From contig JAEKNN010000046.1 of the NCBI GenBank assembly GCA_016464795.1, positions 43,699 through 107,698 on the forward strand: DNA of 64,000 nt, in the 5' to 3' direction. The stretch comes from Candidatus Amunia macphersoniae (GTDB taxonomy: Bacteria; Chloroflexota; Dormibacteria; Aeolococcales; Aeolococcaceae). The notes under the pieces were generated by a model. That model worked only from the letters and a program-made list of their open reading frames with translations, was not told where the DNA came from and did no database searches. Positions 26,837 to 35,860 of this stretch are shown here, piece by piece. Made by a program: the position numbers and the translations under genes. Within the stretch, counting starts at the first letter, position 1. Each line of letters opens with the position of its first letter.

Positions 26837-27033
26837 GCCGCGGCCTCACGCCAGCACGGTCCGCACCACCTGCACACGTGCGGCGGCACCGCGCGGCGAT
26901 CCAGTCTCGCAGCTGGTCGACGGGGAGCGCGTTGATCACCCTCTCCGGACGAACCCGTGCGCTGATCAGCGCCGCCACCCCCAGGGGCAAGGGACGCTGA
27001 CGGAGTCGGTCTCCGTACCCGCTCCTCCTGGGG

Positions 27034-27636
27034 TCAGCCGCTGCCGCCGTCGACGGCGCCGGCCACGGCCTTGCGGCCCCGGCGTACCGCGGCGCCGACT
27101 GTCTTCACCGCCGCGTCCATCGGTGCCGACACCACCGCCGCCCCGATGATGCCGGGCGGCTCATCTGGTGCATGCGGATGAGGTCGAGTCGGAGCCACCA
27201 CCTTGGCGGCGCGCATGTCGTCGCCCATGGTGCGCAGCTCTTCGCGGCTGAAGGCCTTGCGCAGGCGGGGGAAGAGCTCACTCTCCTCCTCCTCGACGTG
27301 GTGGTTCACGTTCTCCATCAGCACAGTCATCTTGGCGGTGAAGCGCTCGTCGCGGGGATTGGTCCTCTCCAGTTCGGCGCAGGTCGTCTTGACGATGTGA
27401 TGCTCCTCGAGCGCCTCCAGCACATCGTCCTCGGCCTTCGGCACCGCCGCACGCGCTCGCGGATACAGAACCATCTCCTCGATGGTGGCGTGGATCGACA
27501 GCTCGGTGATGATCTTGTCAGCGATCCGCCGTCGCGTGGCGTGAGCCCGGTCCCCCGCCGCGAAGAAGTCCTTGAAGAGCTTCTTCACCACCCGGTGGTC
27601 CTCTTTCAGCAATGCGATCCCGTCCTGTGCTGCCAT
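27034..27636 (-). CDS. Hemerythrin HHE-domain protein
   Basis: A 200-aa protein with a hemerythrin four-helix bundle over residues 1-150. Iron ligands are visible in LLKEDHRVVKKLFKDFF, IHATIEEMVLYPRAR, ALEEHHIVKTTCAEL and MENVNHHVEEEESELFPRLR. The diiron site can bind oxygen, nitric oxide or peroxide. The C-terminal 50 residues are a Pro-rich linker followed by a basic Ala/Gly segment (VGAAVRRGRKAVAGAV). Roles in the family range from oxygen sensing to iron-sulfur repair. It is monocistronic and divergent from rpe. Confidence 0.9.
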   Translation of the reverse strand: MAAQDGIALLKEDHRVVKKLFKDFFAAGDRAHATRRRIADKIITELSIHATIEEMVLYPRARAAVPKAEDDVLEALEEHHIVKTTCAELERTNPRDERFTAKMTVLMENVNHHVEEEESELFPRLRKAFSREELRTMGDDMRAAKVVAPTRPHPHAPDEPPGIIGAAVVSAPMDAAVKTVGAAVRRGRKAVAGAVDGGSG

Positions 27637-27791
27637 CGGTGCTGTCCCTCCGGAACTGTTCTGAGCGAACCGAGCCGCGCGGTGCGGCAGTGTCGATGAG
27701 CGAGTCTAAGCCGTCGTACCAGGCCGCTTTGTCTTGGCGCCCAAGCGTGCCGACTGCAGCGTGAGCTCGGTCCATCGGCTAGGCTCGACCG

Positions 27792-28487
27792 GTGCCCCAA
27801 CCCAACTGGCCGGCCTGTCCGGGCGGCATCTGCATCGCCCCCAGCCTGCTGGCCGCCGACTTCGGTCATCTCGCTGACGCGGTCAACGCCCTCGCGGAGA
27901 GCGGCGCGCAACGACTCCACGTCGACGTCATGGACGGCAGCTTCGTGCCCAACTTCACATTCGGCACCGACACCGTGCGCTCGCTGCGGCGCGAGACGGC
28001 GCTGCCTCTCGAGCTCCACCTGATGATCCGCGAGCCCGAGCGCCACCTGGAGACCTTCGCGGCCGCCGGAGCCGACGCCATCACCATCCACCAGGAGGTC
28101 TCACCGCATCTGCATCGCAGCCTGACCACCATCCGCGACCTCGACTGCCGTGCGGGCGCCGCCATCAACCCGAGCACGCCGGTGACCTCACTGAGCGATG
28201 TGCTCGACTGGTGCGACCTGGCCCTGGTGATGACCATCAACCCTGGCTTCGGTGGCCAGAAGCTGATCCCGCACACGCTGGACAAGGTGGCAGCCCTGCG
28301 CGCTGAGATCGACCGCCGCGGCCTGGCCACCGAGATCGAGGTCGACGGCGGCGTCGATGCCAGCAACGCCGGTGACTGCGTGGCCGCGGGAGCGACGGTG
28401 CTGGTGGCGGGGACTGCTGTCTTCGGCCACAACGACGGTCCCAGTGCGGGCGTGCAGGCGATCCTCGCCTCTCTGCCCGCACGGTGA
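27792..28487 (+). CDS. rpe: Ribulose-phosphate 3-epimerase
   Basis: A 231-aa TIM barrel that interconverts ribulose-5-phosphate and xylulose-5-phosphate. Key parts are IAPSLLAADF (catalytic Ser/Asp region), HVDVMDGSFVPNFTFG with the metal histidine and acid Asp, ELHLMIREPERHL, VMTINPGFGGQK and EVDGGVDASNA with the second catalytic Asp. The N terminus has about ten residues more than usual, from the GTG at 27792. It completes the pentose phosphate set, 1.7 kb after pgl but on a separate transcript. glgP follows after 16 bases. Confidence 0.95.
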   Translation: MPQPNWPACPGGICIAPSLLAADFGHLADAVNALAESGAQRLHVDVMDGSFVPNFTFGTDTVRSLRRETALPLELHLMIREPERHLETFAAAGADAITIHQEVSPHLHRSLTTIRDLDCRAGAAINPSTPVTSLSDVLDWCDLALVMTINPGFGGQKLIPHTLDKVAALRAEIDRRGLATEIEVDGGVDASNAGDCVAAGATVLVAGTAVFGHNDGPSAGVQAILASLPAR

Positions 28488-28503
28488 GAACCCCGCCGTC
28501 CCG

Positions 28504-30699
28504 ATGAGCGACACCGTCACCGCCGGCCTGCACGACGGCAGCTCCGAGGTTGTCAGGGCGGCTGAGGAAATGGCAGCGCGGCTTCCCGGGCCGCTGTCGG
28601 TGTTTGCACGCATCGCCTACAACTACCGGTGGTCATGGACCTCGGGAGGGGCCGAGCTGTTCTCCTCGATCGACCCGCTGAGGTGGGAGCGAAGCGGCTG
28701 CAACCCGGTCCGCCTGCTGCTGGAGGCGTCCGCGGATGCACTCGCACGGACGGCCGCCAACACCGACCTGGTCGGCAAGGCCAACACACTGTGGCAGGAG
28801 ATTCAGGACGACCGCGGCCGCGTGCACACGGCTGGAAGGGCGTCGCCGCAACGTCCGGTGGCGTTCCTCTGCGCAGAGTTCGCGGTTCACCAGTCGCTGC
28901 CCATCTACGCGGGCGGGCTCGGAGTTCTCGCCGGTGACATCCTCAAGGAGGCCAGCGACCTGGGAGTGCCGATGGTGGCGGTGGGACTGCTCTATCGCCA
29001 GGGCTACTTCCTGCAGCGCCTGGACCGCAGCGGCTATCAGCACGAGTACTGGATACCACTCGATCCCGAGCGGGTTCCTGCAGCTCTTGTCCGCAACCAC
29101 GAGGGCCGCCCGCTGACGGTGACAGTGCCGCTGCGCGGGCGCCAGCTCACCGTGCAGCTGTGGCGCGTGCAGGTGGGCAGCGTGCCCCTCTTCCTCCTCG
29201 ACGCGGATCGTCCTGAGAACTCGAGAACAGATCGCTGGATCACCGCACGCCTGTACGAAAGCAACCGCGCCATCAGGCTGGCCCAGTACGCGCTGCTCGG
29301 GATCGGCTCGATGCGGGTGCTCGCCGCCATGGGCCTCAACCCGTCGGTCGTGCACCTCAACGAGGGTCATGCCGCCCTGGCGCCGCTGGAGCTCGCTCGG
29401 CGCGACATCGCCGCCGGGGTCGACCGGCACACCGCGTTCACGGCAGCCCGCGAGCGCACCGTCTTCACCACCCACACTCCGGTCGGAGCCGGCAACGAGG
29501 GATACGACATCGCCGAGATCGCCGAGGTCCTCGGCGACTTCCCGGCGGACATCGGCATGGACTTCGAGGCCTTCCTGCAGCTGGGCAGGACCCGCCCGGA
29601 CAATCCCGCCGAGCCGTTCGTCATGACCCCGCTGGGCATCAAGATGAGCCGCGCCGCCAACGGCGTCAGCCAGCGGCACGGCCAGGTCTCGCGGCAGATG
29701 TGGCAGCCCCTGTTTCCGGAGCGGCCGGTGGACACAGTGCCCATCGGTCACGTGACCAATGGCGTGCACGTGCCCACCTGGCTGGCACCGGAGATGCGTG
29801 AGCTCCTCGATCGGCACCTGGCTCCTGGCTGGATGAGCCGGCAAACCGACCCGGCAACATGGGCAGCCGTGGATGACATCCCGGATGAGGAGGTCTGGAG
29901 GCTGCGCTCACTGCTCCGCGCCGAGCTCGTGGAGTGGGTTCGTGATCGCAGCGTCGCCAACCGGCTGGCCCGCAGCGACAGCCGCGAGCTGGTTGCCGCC
30001 GCCGAGCGCGGCTTCAGCGCGGATGCGCTCACCATCGGCTTCGCCCGCCGGCTGGCCACCTACAAGCGTCTCTATCTGCTGACCATGGAGCCACAGCGCG
30101 TCGCCGACCTGATCTCGAGCCAGGAGCATCCCATGCAGCTGATCCTGGCGGGGAAGGCACACCCTGACGACGAGGACGGCAAGCGCTCCGCCCAGGGACT
30201 GTTCGGCTTCAAGGCGATCCCCCACGCCGGGGAGAGGGTCGCCTTCATCGACAACTACGACCTCGGCATCGCGTCGCGGCTGGTGGCGGGATGCGACCTC
30301 TGGGTGAATCTGCCGAGGCCGCCGCTGGAGGCCAGCGGCACCAGCGGGATGAAGGTGGTCCTCAATGGCGGCCTCAACCTCTCAGTCCTCGACGGTTGGT
30401 GGGCGGAGGCCTTCGACGGCGAGAATGGCTGGGCCATTCCCGGGGACACCGTCTTCGACCCCGGCGTACAGGACACCCGCGATGCCGCAGCCTTCTACGA
30501 CCTGCTCGAGCACGACGTCGCGCCGCTCTTCTACGACCGCGCCGCCGACGGCGTCCCCCACGGCTGGGTGCGCAGGGTGAAGCGCTCATTGCGGACCAAC
30601 GGACCGCGGTTCTCGGCCGCCCGAATGGTCCACGACTACGTCGACACCGTCTACACAGTCCGCGCCGACAGCGACAGCCAGGCGCAGGGCCACGCCTAG
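28504..30699 (+). CDS. glgP: Alpha-glucan (glycogen/maltodextrin) phosphorylase
   Basis: A 731-aa phosphorylase of the short actinobacterial/thermophile type with an N-terminal DUF3417 domain. It releases glucose-1-phosphate from alpha-1,4-glucans. AYNYRWSWTSGGAELF is the DUF3417 start. AFLCAEFAVHQSLPIYAGGLGVLAGD, VHLNEGHAALAPLELARR and TTHTPVGAGNEGYD form the N lobe. The PLP site is EASGTSGMKVVLNGGLNLS, with the Schiff-base lysine after GTSGM. It is close behind rpe. The ATG at 28504 precedes the conserved domain without extension. Confidence 0.94.
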   Translation: MSDTVTAGLHDGSSEVVRAAEEMAARLPGPLSVFARIAYNYRWSWTSGGAELFSSIDPLRWERSGCNPVRLLLEASADALARTAANTDLVGKANTLWQEIQDDRGRVHTAGRASPQRPVAFLCAEFAVHQSLPIYAGGLGVLAGDILKEASDLGVPMVAVGLLYRQGYFLQRLDRSGYQHEYWIPLDPERVPAALVRNHEGRPLTVTVPLRGRQLTVQLWRVQVGSVPLFLLDADRPENSRTDRWITARLYESNRAIRLAQYALLGIGSMRVLAAMGLNPSVVHLNEGHAALAPLELARRDIAAGVDRHTAFTAARERTVFTTHTPVGAGNEGYDIAEIAEVLGDFPADIGMDFEAFLQLGRTRPDNPAEPFVMTPLGIKMSRAANGVSQRHGQVSRQMWQPLFPERPVDTVPIGHVTNGVHVPTWLAPEMRELLDRHLAPGWMSRQTDPATWAAVDDIPDEEVWRLRSLLRAELVEWVRDRSVANRLARSDSRELVAAAERGFSADALTIGFARRLATYKRLYLLTMEPQRVADLISSQEHPMQLILAGKAHPDDEDGKRSAQGLFGFKAIPHAGERVAFIDNYDLGIASRLVAGCDLWVNLPRPPLEASGTSGMKVVLNGGLNLSVLDGWWAEAFDGENGWAIPGDTVFDPGVQDTRDAAAFYDLLEHDVAPLFYDRAADGVPHGWVRRVKRSLRTNGPRFSAARMVHDYVDTVYTVRADSDSQAQGHA

Positions 30700-30709
30700 A
30701 ATCGCCACG

Positions 30710-32080
30710 GTGGAGTACTCGGACAGCATCCTGGACCTGGTCGGCGACACCCCCCTGGTGAAGCTCCACGCCGTGACCAGGGGCATTCGCGCCACCGTCC
30801 TGGCCAAGCTGGAACAGCTCAATCCGGGAGGCAGCGTCAAGGACCGCATCGCGCTGGGCATGGTCGAGGAGGCCGAGCGCAGCGGGCAGCTGGGCAAGGG
30901 CGGCACCATCATCGAGCCCACCTCCGGGAACACCGGCCATGGCCTGGCCATGGTGGCGGCCATCAAGGGCTACAAGATGATCTTCGTCATGCCCGACAAG
31001 ATGTCGGCGGAAAAGATCAGCCTGCTCAAGGCATATGGCGCCGATGTGGTGGTCTGTCCGACCAACGTCGAGCGCGAGTCGCCGCAGTCGTACTACTCGG
31101 TGGCCGAGCGGCTTGCCCGCGAGATCCCCGGAGGCTTCCAGCCAAACCAGTACTTCAACGGCAAGAACCCGCAGGCGCACTACCACACCACCGGCCCCGA
31201 GCTGTGGCGTCAGACCGAGGGGCGGATCACCGTCTTCGTCGCCGGCGTGGGCACCGGAGGCACCATCACCGGGACCGGCCGCTACCTCAAGGAACAGAAC
31301 CCAGACGTGTCGGTGATCGGCGCCGACCCGCAGGGGTCGATCTTCTCAGGCCCGATCACCCCCTACAAGATCGAGGGCGTCGGCGAGGACTTCTGGCCAG
31401 GGACCTTTGACCGCGCCGTCGTCGACAGGATCATCCAGGTGACCGATCGGGAGGCGTTCGTCGCCGCTCGCCGGCTGGCCCGCGAGGAGGGCATCCTGGT
31501 CGGAGGGTCGGCAGGGATGGCTGTGCATGCAGCGCTCGAGGTGGCCGCCGGGGCAGATCCAGAGGGGGTCATCGTGGTGCTGCTCCCCGACACCGGCCGC
31601 AACTACCTCAGCAAGTTCTTCTCGGACGAGTGGATGCGCCAGAACGGGTTCCTCGATCGGCTCGGTCCGGCGCGGGTGCGCGAGGTGCTGGCCGCCCACC
31701 TCGGGGGTGATGGTGCTGTGCCGTCACTGGTGGCCGTGGAGATGGGCAGGACGGTCGGCGAGGCGATCGACCTGATGCAGCGGTACAACATCTCGCAGCT
31801 GCCAGTGGTCGACGGGGTCAACGATGAGCGCGAGGTGGTGGGCAGCATCGCCGAGCGCACCCTGCTCGACCGCGTCTACCGTGACCCGGCCGTGGTCACC
31901 GCGCCGGTGTCGGCCGCGATGGACGCCCCCTTCACCTCGGTCTCCGCTGACGCCCCCCTCGACGAGGCCTTTGCGCCGCTGCTCAAGGGTGAGGCGGCCG
32001 TCACCATCATCGACGGGGACAGGCCCGTCGGCGTGATCACGCGCGCCGATCTGCTCGAGTACGTCGCCCACCACCGCTGA
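30710..32080 (+). CDS. cbs: Cystathionine beta-synthase
   Basis: A 456-aa enzyme that condenses serine (or O-acetylserine) and homocysteine. Residues 1-320 are a fold-type II PLP domain. The PLP lysine is in NPGGSVKDRIALG near residue 44, with PTSGNTGHGLAM and the phosphate loop GTGGTITGTGRYL. Two CBS repeats fill residues 330-456 (GRTVGEAIDLMQRYNISQLPVVD and VSAAMDAPFTSVSADAPLDEAF). The CBS pair distinguishes it from plain cysteine synthase and may bind an adenosyl ligand. The GTG start lies 10 bases after glgP; the gamma-enzyme gene follows after 13 bases. Confidence 0.93.
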   Translation: MEYSDSILDLVGDTPLVKLHAVTRGIRATVLAKLEQLNPGGSVKDRIALGMVEEAERSGQLGKGGTIIEPTSGNTGHGLAMVAAIKGYKMIFVMPDKMSAEKISLLKAYGADVVVCPTNVERESPQSYYSVAERLAREIPGGFQPNQYFNGKNPQAHYHTTGPELWRQTEGRITVFVAGVGTGGTITGTGRYLKEQNPDVSVIGADPQGSIFSGPITPYKIEGVGEDFWPGTFDRAVVDRIIQVTDREAFVAARRLAREEGILVGGSAGMAVHAALEVAAGADPEGVIVVLLPDTGRNYLSKFFSDEWMRQNGFLDRLGPARVREVLAAHLGGDGAVPSLVAVEMGRTVGEAIDLMQRYNISQLPVVDGVNDEREVVGSIAERTLLDRVYRDPAVVTAPVSAAMDAPFTSVSADAPLDEAFAPLLKGEAAVTIIDGDRPVGVITRADLLEYVAHHR

Positions 32081-32093
32081 CCAGGAGTCGAGT

Positions 32094-33254
32094 GTGAGCA
32101 GGGAGCATCCGGGCTTCGCGACCCGGGCGGTGCACGTGGGCCAGGGGCCGGACCTCGCCACCGGCGCTGTCGTCCAGCCCATCCACCTGGCCACGACCTT
32201 CGCCCAGGAGGGGATCGGCAACCACGGCGGCTTCGAGTACTCGCGCAGCAACAATCCCACGCGCGAGCAGCTGGAGACCTGCCTGGCGTCACTCGAGGGC
32301 GGCAGGCACGGTCTGGCGTTCGCCTCCGGCCTCGCCGCCACCACGACCACCATGCTGCTGCTGGGTCCCGGCGACCACGTCGTGTACATGCAGGACGCGT
32401 ACGGGGGAACCTTCCGGCTCTTCAACGCGGTGATGCGGCGCTACGGGCTCAGCTTCACCGCCGTGGATGCGACCCAGCCCGGCGCCGTCGAAGCGGCGAT
32501 GACCGAGAGCACCAAGCTGGTGTGGATCGAGACCCCGACCAACCCCCTGTTGAGGATCGTCGACATCGCCGCCACCGCGGACGCTGCCCACCGTGGCGCC
32601 GCCCACCTGGCGGTGGACAGCACCTTCGCCTCTCCCTACATCCAACGCCCTCTGGAGTTGGGCGCCGACATCGTCATGCACAGCTCCACCAAGTACCTGG
32701 GCGGCCACAGCGACGTTCTCGGCGGCTGTCTGGTCACCTCGGACGACACGCTCGCCGGAAGGCTGCGCTTCCACCAGAACGCGGCCGGAGCGGTGCCGTC
32801 GCCCTTCGACTGCTGGCTGCTGCTGCGCGGCCTCAAGACGCTGGCGCTGCGCGTGCAGAGGCAGAGCGACAACGCGCTCACCATCGCCCGGCACCTTCAG
32901 TCCAACACAGCTGTCAGGACGGTTCACTACCCAGGCCTCCCCTCGCACCCGCAGCACCAGCTGGCGGCTCGCCAGATGGGTGGGGTGTACGGGGGCGTGG
33001 TCTCCTTCGAGCTTGGTGACGAGGAGGCGGCGGTCCGCGTCCTCGAGGCGCTGCGCCTGTTCACCCTGGCCGAGTCCCTCGGCGCCGTCGAATCGCTGGC
33101 CGAGCATCCCGGCCTGATGACCCACTCGTCAGTGCCGCCCGACGAGCGCGCGCGCATCGGGCTTGGCGGGGGCCTGCTCCGTCTCTCAGTTGGGATCGAG
33201 GACGTGGACGACCTGCTCGCCGATCTCGACCAGGCCCTTCACCAGGCCAGTTGA
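32094..33254 (+). CDS. Cystathionine gamma-lyase / gamma-synthase
   Basis: A 386-aa Cys/Met-metabolism PLP enzyme. FEYSRSNNPTREQLE, SGLAATTTTMLLL and HSSTKYLGGHSDVLGG (PLP lysine) are family signatures, as are AESLGAVESLAEHPGLMTH and GLLRLSVGIEDVDDLLADL. Sequence alone does not separate lyase from synthase. The tight pairing with cbs favours cystathionine gamma-lyase in reverse transsulfuration (homocysteine to cysteine). GTG start; GGAGTCGAGT lies just upstream. Confidence 0.9.
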   Translation: MSREHPGFATRAVHVGQGPDLATGAVVQPIHLATTFAQEGIGNHGGFEYSRSNNPTREQLETCLASLEGGRHGLAFASGLAATTTTMLLLGPGDHVVYMQDAYGGTFRLFNAVMRRYGLSFTAVDATQPGAVEAAMTESTKLVWIETPTNPLLRIVDIAATADAAHRGAAHLAVDSTFASPYIQRPLELGADIVMHSSTKYLGGHSDVLGGCLVTSDDTLAGRLRFHQNAAGAVPSPFDCWLLLRGLKTLALRVQRQSDNALTIARHLQSNTAVRTVHYPGLPSHPQHQLAARQMGGVYGGVVSFELGDEEAAVRVLEALRLFTLAESLGAVESLAEHPGLMTHSSVPPDERARIGLGGGLLRLSVGIEDVDDLLADLDQALHQAS

Positions 33255-33293
33255 CCACGACAGAGTTCGCAGCCATGGCGATAGGCTAGGCCG

Positions 33294-35852
33294 GTGATTC
33301 CTGACGACCTGCTGCGCTCCGAAGCCGAAGCACGGGTGGCCGTGCTCTCCGACATCAGCTATGACGTCACCCTGGACCTGACCGGGGGGTCGGACGCGGC
33401 GACCTTTGCAAGCGTCACCGAGATCGAGTTCGCGTCAGTCGAGGGTGCTTCGACGTTTGTCGACCTGGAAACGGACATCGTCCACGAGATCGTGCTCAAC
33501 GGCACCGCCATCGACACAGCAGCTCACACGCAGAATCGGATCGAGCTCTCAGGGCTTTTGGCGACCAACCGGCTGCGCGTGGTGGCCGACTGCTCCTATT
33601 CGCACACTGGCATGGGGCTGCATCGAATCGTGGATCCGGCCGATGACCATGTCTACATCTACACCCAGTGCGAGCCCTTCGAGGGGCACCGTGTGTTCGC
33701 CTGCTTCGACCAGCCGGACCTCAAGGCGCGGTTCGTGCTGCGAGTGCATGCGCCCTCCGGGTGGACGGTGGTGAGCAATGCACCAGTTGACCACATCGAC
33801 AGCTCGGCGGAGAACGTGTCGACAGTGGTGTTCAAGCGCTCGCCGATCATGTCGACGTACCTCGTCGCCATCGTCGCCGGCCCCTACGCGCGGGTGACCG
33901 ACTCCCACGACGGCGTCGAGCTCAACCTGTACTGCCGCCAGTCGCTGCAGCAGTATCTCGAGGATCAGGAGATCTTCGAGATCACCAAGCAGGGCCTCGA
34001 TCATTTCACTCAGCGCTTCGGCATGCCCTATCCCTTCGGCGAGAAGTACGATCAGCTCTTCGTGCCTGAGTTCAATGCCGGTGCCATGGAGAACGTCGCC
34101 TGCGTCACCTTCAACGAGGAGAGCGCCATCTACCGTGGAGCGGTGCCGGCTGCGGTGCGCGCCTGGCGGGCTGGGACGATCCTCCACGAGATGGCCCACA
34201 TGTGGTTCGGCGATCTGGTGACGATGCGCTGGTGGAACGACCTCTGGCTCAACGAGAGCTTCGCAACGTACATGGGCAACGACGCGCAGGCCAATGCCAC
34301 CAAGTTCACCAGCGCCTGGGTCAACTTCGCCAACGGTGACAAGTCCTGGGCAGCCCGTCAGGATCAATTGCCCACCACCCACCCGATCGCCGCCGACGTC
34401 CCCGACGTCAGCACCGGACGGCTCAACTTCGACGGCATCAGCTACGCCAAGGGCGCCTCGGTGCTGCGGCAGTTGGTGGCATGGGTCGGCGAGGACGCGT
34501 TCTTCGGCGGCATTCGCGAGTACTTCACCAAGCATCAGTGGAGCAATGCCACCCTTGGCGACTTTCTCGCACCTCTCGAAAGCCATTCCGGTCGAGATCT
34601 TGCCGCCTGGTCGCGGGAATGGCTGGAGACCGCCGGCATGAACGTGCTCCGCGTGGAGATCGAGGCCAGCGACGGGATCATCCAAGCATGCAGCGTCGTC
34701 CAGACGCCGGCTGTCGAGTCTCTCGACACTCTGCGCTCGCACCGCATCGGGATCGGCCTCTTCGACCTCGACGACGACGGTCGCCTGGTGCGTACCGAGC
34801 GCATCGAGCTCGATGTCAGCGGAGCCCGTACCGGAATCCCCCAGATGCAGGGCCGGGCCCGTCCCGCGCTGCTGCTGCCCAACGATGGCGACCTGACGTT
34901 CGCCAAGATTCGGCTCGACGACGTGTCCACGCAGACGGTGATCGACCACCTGTCCGACCTCGAGGATCCGCTGGCGCGTTCGCTGTTGTGGGCGGCGATG
35001 TGGGACACCGCGCGGGACGCCGAGGTCCCGGCAACGCGCTACATCGAGCTGGTGCAGCGTCATGCCCCCGCCGAGACGCTGCCGACCATCATCGACGACC
35101 TGCTGGCGCAGGCGATGGGCGCCGTGGAAAACTTTGCTCATCCTGACAACCGTCGCGCAGCGCGGGCGCGGCTGCACGAGATGGCCGCCCTGATCCTGTC
35201 CTCCGCTGCGCCCGGGAGCCCGGGGCAGTTGAGCGCCCTCCGTTGCACGCTCGCCACCGCGGGGTCACCCGAGGATTACGACGTGGCGGCGGGTCTGCTC
35301 AGTGGACGCTCCGTGCCCGAGGGCATCACCGTCGACCAGGACCTCCGCTGGATGATCACCCGCCGCCTGGCCGCGGCAGGTCGTCTCGACGACGGCGCCA
35401 TCGACGCCGAGGCGGGTCGGGACAAGACGGACGTCGGAGCCCGCAAGGCTGCCGCCGCCCGAGCCGCCAGGCCCGATGCGGAGGCCAAAGCGGCCGCGTG
35501 GACGCGGATCATCGATCCGGCGACCCCGCTGGCCATGCAGCGAGCCCTGATCGGGGGCATCCAGGAGCGCGATCAGCAGGCCCTGATGACGCCGTACATC
35601 CAGATGTGGGTGGATCAGGTCCCCGGGTACTGGCGCGAACGTGCCTCGGAGGAGGCCGAGCTATTCACGCTGGGGATGTACCCGGCGTATCGAGCCGACG
35701 ATGCCGTGATCAGCGCTGCCGATGAGCTGCTGCGGGACCGTGAGCTGAGTGACGCGGGTCGCCGTCTGGTCGCCGAGTCACGTGACAGCACCCTGCGCCA
35801 GCAGCGTGCTCAGGCTGCCGATCGAGCCACCGGGGTCGGCGCGGGCGCCTGA
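33294..35852 (+). CDS. pepN: Aminopeptidase N (M1 metallopeptidase)
   Basis: An 852-aa cytoplasmic aminopeptidase with the actinobacterial PepN architecture. The N-terminal domain includes YTQCEPFEGHRVFACFDQPDLKARF. GAMEN is near residue 263. The zinc site is HEMAHMWFGDLVTMRWW near 298 plus the downstream glutamate in LWLNESFATYMG. The ERAP1-like C-terminal helical domain covers about 500-852. It removes N-terminal residues from peptides. GTG start; the aceE start follows 8 bases after its stop. Confidence 0.95.
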   Translation: MIPDDLLRSEAEARVAVLSDISYDVTLDLTGGSDAATFASVTEIEFASVEGASTFVDLETDIVHEIVLNGTAIDTAAHTQNRIELSGLLATNRLRVVADCSYSHTGMGLHRIVDPADDHVYIYTQCEPFEGHRVFACFDQPDLKARFVLRVHAPSGWTVVSNAPVDHIDSSAENVSTVVFKRSPIMSTYLVAIVAGPYARVTDSHDGVELNLYCRQSLQQYLEDQEIFEITKQGLDHFTQRFGMPYPFGEKYDQLFVPEFNAGAMENVACVTFNEESAIYRGAVPAAVRAWRAGTILHEMAHMWFGDLVTMRWWNDLWLNESFATYMGNDAQANATKFTSAWVNFANGDKSWAARQDQLPTTHPIAADVPDVSTGRLNFDGISYAKGASVLRQLVAWVGEDAFFGGIREYFTKHQWSNATLGDFLAPLESHSGRDLAAWSREWLETAGMNVLRVEIEASDGIIQACSVVQTPAVESLDTLRSHRIGIGLFDLDDDGRLVRTERIELDVSGARTGIPQMQGRARPALLLPNDGDLTFAKIRLDDVSTQTVIDHLSDLEDPLARSLLWAAMWDTARDAEVPATRYIELVQRHAPAETLPTIIDDLLAQAMGAVENFAHPDNRRAARARLHEMAALILSSAAPGSPGQLSALRCTLATAGSPEDYDVAAGLLSGRSVPEGITVDQDLRWMITRRLAAAGRLDDGAIDAEAGRDKTDVGARKAAAARAARPDAEAKAAAWTRIIDPATPLAMQRALIGGIQERDQQALMTPYIQMWVDQVPGYWRERASEEAELFTLGMYPAYRADDAVISAADELLRDRELSDAGRRLVAESRDSTLRQQRAQAADRATGVGAGA

Positions 35853-35860
35853 GCACACAG

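Noticed and set aside
26837..27033. Possible small gene on the minus strand between DUF72 and the hemerythrin gene (a frame reading LPLGVAALISARVRPERV).
   Set aside because: It would start at TTG with no ribosome site, overlap DUF72 by over 100 bases and end in arginine-rich shadow sequence. It may be a decayed remnant, but no family was recognised.
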